Shown here: piece after piece, positions 38,201 to 47,200 of the stretch | Numbering within the stretch: position 1 is the first letter of the stretch | Layout: each line of letters opens with the position of its first letter | Source: Oegoconia quadripuncta | Taxonomy: Eukaryota > Arthropoda > Insecta > Lepidoptera > Autostichidae | NCBI GenBank assembly: GCA_949316235.1 | Contig: OX438741.1 | Span: 23,340,324-23,404,323, forward strand | Direction: 5' to 3' | Length of the DNA stretch: 64,000 nt | Translations under genes and position numbers: made by a program | The notes under the pieces: generated by a model | What the model saw: the letters and a program-made list of their open reading frames with translations, nothing else | Told to the model about the DNA's origin: nothing | The model's database searches: none

Positions 38201-41200
38201 GGGATAAAGGTCGTGACATTAAGTGTGTATGTATATTATAACTAAAGCCTTTATGTCAACAGTTAAATAAATAATAAATTGAACGGTATTCAGTCCCTGA
38301 TTTAAAGTAGTCATCATCAGCCCGTAAACATCACAGTGCAGGGATATAGGCCTTCCCTCGTATATGAGGGAGTATGGGCCATAGTCCACCACACTGGCCC
38401 AATTGGATCACATGCCTTTGAATTTTTATTTCTCAGGCATGCAGGTTTTCTCGCGATGTTTTCCTTCACCGTTTAAGATCAGTCGGATCCATATACATAC
38501 ATGGCCTGCATGCCTGGCAATCGAACGCGGACCTCCCAAATTGGGAGACAGCATCGCCACCGACGCTTTAAAGTAGTATTAATTTATAATTTAAGGTTTA
38601 TCATTATTGTGGCAACTCCCATTATGGAAGAGCGAAGACTCAACCCGTATCTATTGATTCGATTCTTTTTACGTGCCGTAACCACACATCGACAATTATT
38701 TGAAATAAAACAACCTCGAAACCTAGAAATTCGTAGATTGTTCACATATCTGCAGAGCCGTATGTATAAAGTATTCCAGTCTTGAAATGTCACGTCTTTT
38801 ACTTCCATTTTCCTCTTAAGATTTTTCCAGTTTAAGATGGAAATTATTGTTCAGAATATACTCAACAGACAAATATTTGGTCGCAATAATTATTAGCACA
38901 GAGATAAAAAATGCCCCATTTAACACAAGGAGATTAAATACTCAACAAAGCAAAGACGTTCACAGACGTAAAAAAAATGATTTGGACATTAACATAGGTA
39001 AAGCCTATCGCATACCGCATGTATCATTAAGAAAACGGTAGCTGTGGAAAGAATACAAACGTAGACTTTTCTAATTACTACCAATTAAATACAAGCTAAT
39101 TAATCCCATCAGAGATAATGCTTGTTTGTTTGCCTCTCAACAAGCGGCGGCACGCGACTACGTTTCGTGTGTAATTAATAGATGAAAACTGTATTTACAT
39201 GTTTAATTAAATGAAATAAAGTAGTCGAGATAACAGCATTCGCAGACCTACCACTAATAGACCAATATTGTTAATAAAAACTTTAAAAAAGTTATAATAA
39301 TAATGGTGTCGATTCTGAAGTGGCCTCTAAAACTTAAATTTGAATTTAGAGTGCTCTAACCCAATTTCCTATTCTACGTCGCATCTCTAAAATTTTAACG
39401 TTTCGAAAATTTGAAGTTTACTCGAAATAAATTCAATTTAGGCTTTAGAGATCAAAACATATTCCAGAAACCTATCTAAGTCATATTATTAGGGAAATTT
39501 ATTCGCCATCTACAATAATCACGATTAAAATTAGAGAGTAGGTTTTTCTAGATTTTTTGGGCTATCTACAGCCCAAAAAGTGTGAACTTTATATAAAAGT
39601 CTTTTGTAGGGGTACAAAAGACTTTGCTAACATGTTTTATTTTGAATTTAAGGCCTCGGTGAAAAATAATGCCGAACCTAAAAAAAAATATTTTTTAAGG
39701 TACGACTTGTTTGTTTGTTTGTAAACGCTTTATTGTACAAAAAGGCAATACATTAATTTTGCATTGATACATAAATTGAGTACAACGGCGGACTTATCCC
39801 AAAGATGGATTTCTTCCAGTCACCATAGAGTTAGTTAGAAAACAGCAGATTGGGCGTATACAAATTACAGCAAATTCAAACAAAAGCAATTCTTAATTCA
39901 AACACTTAATTCTAGTAACAATTATATATCAATGGTATCAAACAAATTCTTTGATTGTAATATAAAACAAGTTAGTTCTCGAACGTGAAGAATTATTTTG
40001 ATAGAAGAAATCTTTTTTAAAAGAATGTTGCCATTTTCGCAATGTCGATAAAGAAACGTAATTAACCAAAGCATATATAGGCACATTTGGAGTCAAAAAC
40101 AAAAGCTAACTTAAATTATAAAATGCGGTAAAGAATTCCATACATTAAATCATCTAGTGAACATTTAAAAAACCTGTTCTGAAGTAAAGATATCTGATTT
40201 TGACTATGACAATACACTACATCAATTCAATTTAGGCGTCTGTAATCCATCGCTATATTTAGCCATAGTTATATTTCCGAATTGCATATTTTAGAAAATG
40301 CATTTAAAATTAGAGATTTTTATGTTTAGGTTAATTTAGCGCCGCACGCTAGAATCGTCACCAATAAATTATTTATTTTAGATTTAAAATCTATTTTTGT
40401 TAGTAACAGTTTGCTTATCCCTAATGTTAATAGAAAACAGAGAAACGCACAATTCACATATTACACATTAAAAACTATTCAAATATATAAACCCGACTAA
40501 GGTTTTAACTGCCCAGTATAGAAAATCAAAAATAGGGCGAAATAAGTCAATTGATATACCCCGGAGTTGGTGGCCTCTATGTGGTTCCTCGTAGGTCATA
40601 ATTTTTTGGGGAACTTGATCTTGGCACTGCTGTGCGCTTCGATAAATTCGTGACAAGTTCATTGAAGTAAATTTGCTTACGCGACCTCCTACTCCTAAAA
40701 CAATTGAGTTGAGAGTCATACATATACGAGGGAAGGCCTAATCCCTGTAGTGGGATGTTTACGGACTGATGATGATTGTTATTTATTTTTGATCAATATT
40801 TTTTACTGTTTTTATTTAGATTTCTTTATAAAATATTGACACCTGTTTTTGATGCACTTTCGTCGAGTCCATTATTTGATACCCATGTCGATGGGCTTCA
40901 ATTATTTGTTGTCAAAAGTGACAAAATGCCCGCCATATTGGATTTATCATGACCAGCAGATATACCCTATGACATTCCCGGGGCTATTACCGATCTAACG
41001 ACACCGCTTGTTCGACGAAAAAATGTATTCTGTTCTGCTCTACTCTACGCTACTCTACTCTGCTCTGCTCTATTCTATTATATTCATTTGGCCAAATCGG
41101 CGTTTAGAAAACAACCCCCTCAAAACAACATGACAACTCAAAACAGCCTGAAAACAGCACCCTCCTTTTGGCTAGTGTCGAAGAAAGAAGATTAGTAACG

Positions 41201-44200
41201 CTACGATACGAGTACGAAAAAGACTCATACATACGTAATTGTTTTTGTCTTTATGAGTGTGGCCCCTTTTATACGGGCCTTCTGTTAAAGACAGTTCCAC
41301 ATCGAACAAAATATATATCATCTACAAATTGAAAATTTAGAAATGTATTCTTTGCAAATATAAATGAATGTATCTTTCAGATATACCACCCCACTGTGTT
41401 TAAAGTTAAGTACTTCTAAACGGCTTAACCCGTTTCCATCAAACATGGCTAAAACGTCCGAGTTTAATTTGAAATCTATTAAAAAATAAAATTTAGAAAA
41501 CTCCTAAAAGACTAATATCATCCAAATATATCAAAAGATAAACATGATAATAAAAGCTAGATTACCTACAATCCTTTGATCAAACCACCCACCCAACCTT
41601 TGATCATAGTATTTCGTAACACTGTTATATAACGCCTAACTAAAATTTTCAAGATATTCGAGTGGAAATACCGAAATAACATACTAGATAAATCAATCAC
41701 GGTCATAGCGTTGATAAAAATGCTTGTTTTTCTACTTGATCACTCTGAGCCGTCGTCGCTCGTGTCTCCCAAACTGACACACTAGTACACAGTCACATGG
41801 CGTGACGTCACTACGACTAATATTTAATTAAATTAACTGTACCGATTAAAGTAGGTTAAGGCTTTATACTGTTATATTTTGAAGATGAATATTCACCTTG
41901 TGGTTCCCGACAGAGTACAATAAGGGCTACCCGTGTCTTCCATTAGATATCGCTAAAGGCGGTGGGCAGCATTGGTGAGGAACTTTCAAAAGATTTGCGA
42001 TCGCAAACCCATCTATCCAGTATGGCGATTAAGACAAGACCTTCAACGGAAGCCGATTCAAATAGCCGTGGAATAAGCTAATAAGTTAGTATGCAGTCGT
42101 AGATTTCTCTAGGAATGATATGATTATTGAAGGTGGTGTCGTGTAGAGTTTAATTTTTTTTTTGTTTGATTCTAGGTCTAGACGCCAGCGTAAGTATATT
42201 TGATGCTGGCATCTGACCGAAACTCAAACCAATATCCCCAACCTATTCAGCGCTCCAGGTTTTTTAAGGTTGAATATTTTTGTGTTTTTTTTTAATCAAC
42301 GACTGTTAGATGCCAATATTATGTGCAGAAAGGGTTCGGATACAGGTGTGGTAGGTTCAGTCCCGTTTGGTACCATTTGGTGGTAAGATACCGCCGTGAG
42401 TTTAGAAAATAGGTCAGTAAATGTATCTACAAACAATCGTCGGCACTTCTGGTTTTACAAGTTTGTTTGTCGGACAGTACCTACTATATGAGTATGAAGT
42501 TATCTCTTTTCTAGCTATCTAGAACGCTACAAAGTGCGATATTCATAGAAAAATCAATCGTATATTATTAGATTTTTTGACAATAGCTATTAATATAGAT
42601 AATGGAAAGTTTAAAATTATTGAAAATAGATACATTTTGTCTAAGAAAAAGTGAAAAGGTCATTAAAATCAGTATAACTAGTAGGTATTGCGGTTTCTGG
42701 CACATAAAGAGAATTTAATCAACCCGTGGGTATCATCAAAGGTGAATAAGGAACTTTACACCACAAAACATCTCAGTATTGACTTCAACGGTGATGGGCC
42801 CTGTCAAAATTTATATAATATCTTACAAGTTGAACCGTCAACCAAACAAACAGTCTGTTCCAAACATTAAACTTTGAATGACTTATTTAAAAAGAGCAAC
42901 CCCTGAGTTTCTTGCTCGTTCTTCTCTGGGGAGACTGCCTAGTGAATGAGCGATTTCAAATGTTATTTTATAACTAACGAAATAAAACATTTTTGAATTT
43001 GAATGTTCGGAATACCTGTTTGGGATATACTGACCACCCTATAACTACCTTATATAAGTCGTGGTAAAATGCATGGCGATTTATTAAATATAAATACAAG
43101 TGGAGATAGGGTGAGCAGTTGTCTTTGCCCTCTCTCAGTCCGCCTAGAAAATAGAAACAAGGACAGCTAACAAAGTGACAGGTTCCGATTTGAGCAGCTT
43201 TAAAAGAAAAATATATTGTAGAGCATTGAAAACTATTGGAGACTTTATAACGTCCTAAGTTCATATATTTCATATATTTTAAAATGTATGGATATTATGA
43301 AATTGATACTCAGTTTAATTCAGTTTAAAGTTTGATTTTAAGATATTATTATTTTATATTTTATGGATTGAAAAATAACTGCCACGTATTTATTTGATAT
43401 TTATTTAAAAGACTAGAGACGCGTTTGTTCGCAATCTCACCTGCTGGAGAGTGACGATGTAGCCTACATCATAAATACGTCATTGAAGGACAGATTTCAG
43501 TTAATTTAAAGCAGGACTACACAACCAGTATGGCAGGCCTCTACGTAGGTGCGTTTGCATTTTCGAAAGTAAAATTATTTCAATGCGTCAACTATCACAT
43601 TAATTTATTCAGTTGTAGTGGACGTCCTATGGTTGATATAATGTTGATGATGACGAAAGTTATAATATCCAAGGAGTCCCGATGTAAAAAAGTTAGTATA
43701 CCCCGATGTTGAGGTCAATTTGGTAGATCTACTTCCATATAGGTATTTGAAAATTATCAATATTTACTAATATCATACAGAATTTTACTTTTTGAACAAA
43801 TTGGCTATCATATTGCTAAACGCCTAAATTAATAGCAAAATAACTTTCCAGCTAAACACCGATGACGATAATGATGACCGGTTGGTGTAATGGAGGTGTT
43901 AGTGACCCTGTCAGTGAAACTAACGGATGTGGGTTCGAATCCCGCGAGAGATAAATGTTTGAACCCGAACATGTTTATTTAAATATTTATGTAAGTTTAT
44001 CCATTATCTAGTAGCTATAGTATAAGCTTTGCTTAGTTTGCAACTAGATAATTGGTGTAAGTGTCCGAAATATTTATTTCATCATCATCCCACTGTGGGG
44101 ATATAGGCCTTCTCTCGTATATGAGGGAGTATGGGCCATAGTTCACTACGCTGGCCCAGTTGGGGACTAAAATACTAACTAATATTTATTTATTTACCTA

Positions 44201-47200
44201 AACTTGAATGATTACTTTTCGTCGTATTCCTGATTGGACATAAACTTGTTTCTGCCCATTCCAATTTGGACGTATTCCGTTTTCGACACATTCTTGTTTC
44301 GGAACATTCCGATTTCGGCATAAATCATTATATACAACAAATGAAATCAATCCTAGGTATCGTTATTTTTTATTTTCAAGACATACAGATATAGTAGTTA
44401 TACAATAAATAGCATGCAAGAAATAAAATAATATTTTCCAATGCTAAATATCAGAAATACCTCATCGAATAAATATTGCTTGTGAGTAATATTTATTGTT
44501 TTTTATATTTAGTATTATTTTATTTATAAGTTTTTTTTTACATTTTTATTACGCAAGCAAAGTCACGAGTATTTCATAGTAAAATTTATTTACTAAAATG
44601 TATCGAAACAAGAATATGTCGAAAACGGAATACGTCCAAACAGTAATGTGCCGAAACAATCGAATATGTCTAATTAGGAATACGATGAAAAAGGAATCAA
44701 TCCTAAACTGCAGTATGTCTAAACATTGATGTGACTGATTATGAATTTTGTGAAAATTAAAATAGGTAATATTTTATAACAATACAAGACTTAATGCAAT
44801 ACTTATATTCTTTGTTCCGCACCAACAATTAATGACAGTATAATTATACATCATACGATACGATTCATATTAGATCATTATAAAGTGGAAATAACATGTA
44901 AGTAAAAAAGGCTAAGTGACTGGCGATAGGTAATTAAAAATCTTTCCATGGCTCCTTAGAAGATTTCGACAGTGGAGTTTACAATAATTCTATTTCAGAT
45001 ATAGGTACGAGTGGAGTGAATCACCTCGCTTTCATTATCGAAATGGTACCTATTAATATCTATCGACAGCTATGACAAATTCTGTGATACGAGTAAACAG
45101 TAATAATACCTCCGAAGTACTTGTTTTATACTATCAATCTGATTAAAGTTTTCCAACATTAATCTACTGCACTTATCAAACCGACCATTGTTTAGGAAGC
45201 GATGGCGTTGTTGATATAAATTAAAATACACCAGGGAAATATTTGTGAACTGTTAATTATGAAAACGTTAATCTTTTAAGATAGTTAATCCCGGACGGTA
45301 GGTATTCTATCACAAACTTTCAAATCCAAATTTTTCGAAAAGAATAAACCGATTGTAAATTAAACTTTATACGCATAAAGCACGTACATAGACCTAAAAA
45401 GTTATTAGAGAACATTTTCGAAAAAGAGTATTGAAACTAAATTGGTGCGATTTTAAGTTTTTCATATTAACAGAAAAAATGCAATATATTCTTTTAAATT
45501 CGATGTTTTGAAAATATTTTCTACTAACTGTTTAGATCGTATTCTGCATAGAATTTCATTAGAATCGGTCTATTAATTTAGAAAAATTTGGATTTGAAAG
45601 TTTTTATGGAATGCCGTGTGGGATAAATCCTCTTAATATTTTACATTGAATGTCAATTGAGATCTTTCAAAATATTATATGTACTAAAGTAACGCTAGTG
45701 GTATGTGGATCACAGATAGGTATACCGACAGATATAAACAGCGAAAAGAACCTATATGAACGTTGTGTAATTTTACCATACCTACTCTAAATATTATTGA
45801 AGAGACAAATCCCTACTTTTGCTATTAAGTGAGTACCTATACCTTTGTTTTAGAATTTCTGTTAAAAAAAAATAATTTCATTCAATTTTATTAAAAAGGA
45901 CCTACCTTTGTAGCTTGTGTTTCCTATGCATGTGTGATTTAAATATATATTTTTATGATATGGATATAATCATTTGTGAACATGTGACATCTATCGCTCG
46001 TTCACCTCTGCCATGAAACCATTATCAAAATTCAAACCGTTTTTAATTCGCTAAATAAATCACACAAAATAAACGGGGTTACAAAAACAGCATGACTTTT
46101 AAAAACTGCAGACAATCATGACAAATATATTCAAAGTCTCTGACCTGGAACTGTCACGTCGAGAAGATAAGCTCTCGCTGGACTTTGACACGCATCGGCA
46201 TCAAAATCCAAGAACACAGTGCCCAGAACTGTGAACAGGACTCCCCATGGGTGATAATTGCTGCCACCAGTCTCTAAGGCTTGACTCCTCGGGCCCAATA
46301 CTGACGGGACTTCAGTTCTGTTGGAAGGACCTTCGTCGCCTAGAGCGTAGCCTATCGCCTCACCGTTGGGTACTAAAATTAGTCCTGAAAGATTGATTGA
46401 TCAGTCATCGTAAGATAAGATAGTGATGTGAGATACAGGCGGGTAACAACCCAGATGTAGAGCGAAATTTCTGCATGAAGTGACGCGATGATTAAAATAT
46501 AATCTTGCATGATTACGAAGAGTAAAGAGAGTGTTAAATCTATTTAAAGTTATTCGTATAATGTCACACATTATGGGTAAAGGTTTTTTACGTTTATCAT
46601 TACATAGTTACATAACATCATAGTTACAAAACAGGGTAGTTATACAGGGCGTCCCAAAGTTATGGGACATGAAGGGGAAGTACCTTAAATATTGTAGATA
46701 GTGAATTTTGCTCAAAGAAGACTTTATGTTATTTTTAAAAGTTAGTAATTCTGCATTCATAGATTTTCTAAAAATTACTTGCTTCGGCTGGGAATCGAAC
46801 CGACTTAAATGTGAAAAAAAAAACACCCTACTTTTATGATGCCAATCGAAAGAATAGCTAAAAAATAATAACTCTGCCTAAGTAACATAGTATTTTAAAA
46901 GAAAGGAACAACATAAAATGATTGAGTCAAATTTCAAGAAAGTTATTTATTGCCGACGACGTTCGAAAAGTAGCGATATTATCATTCCAAAGATAGCATT
47001 GATTATTCGTAAATAAGTACCCACTTCATAAAATCAACAGGCAGCGGGCTCATTAAAAGATTGGCGATTTGCGTAAAACAAGAGGGATCACATTTTGAGC
47101 ATTTAATTAATTAATTTACAAAAAAATACCTACTTAATTGACTACGGCAGTTTCATGTATGTTTTTTATTTGATTAAAATGATTAATTTCACGTTGTTCC

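Noticed and set aside
46608..46826. ORFs beginning [16 protein letters not shown], seen four times (near 17164, 17855, 46826 and 47279)
   Set aside because: They are translations of the inverted arms of the mariner-like element, not genes.
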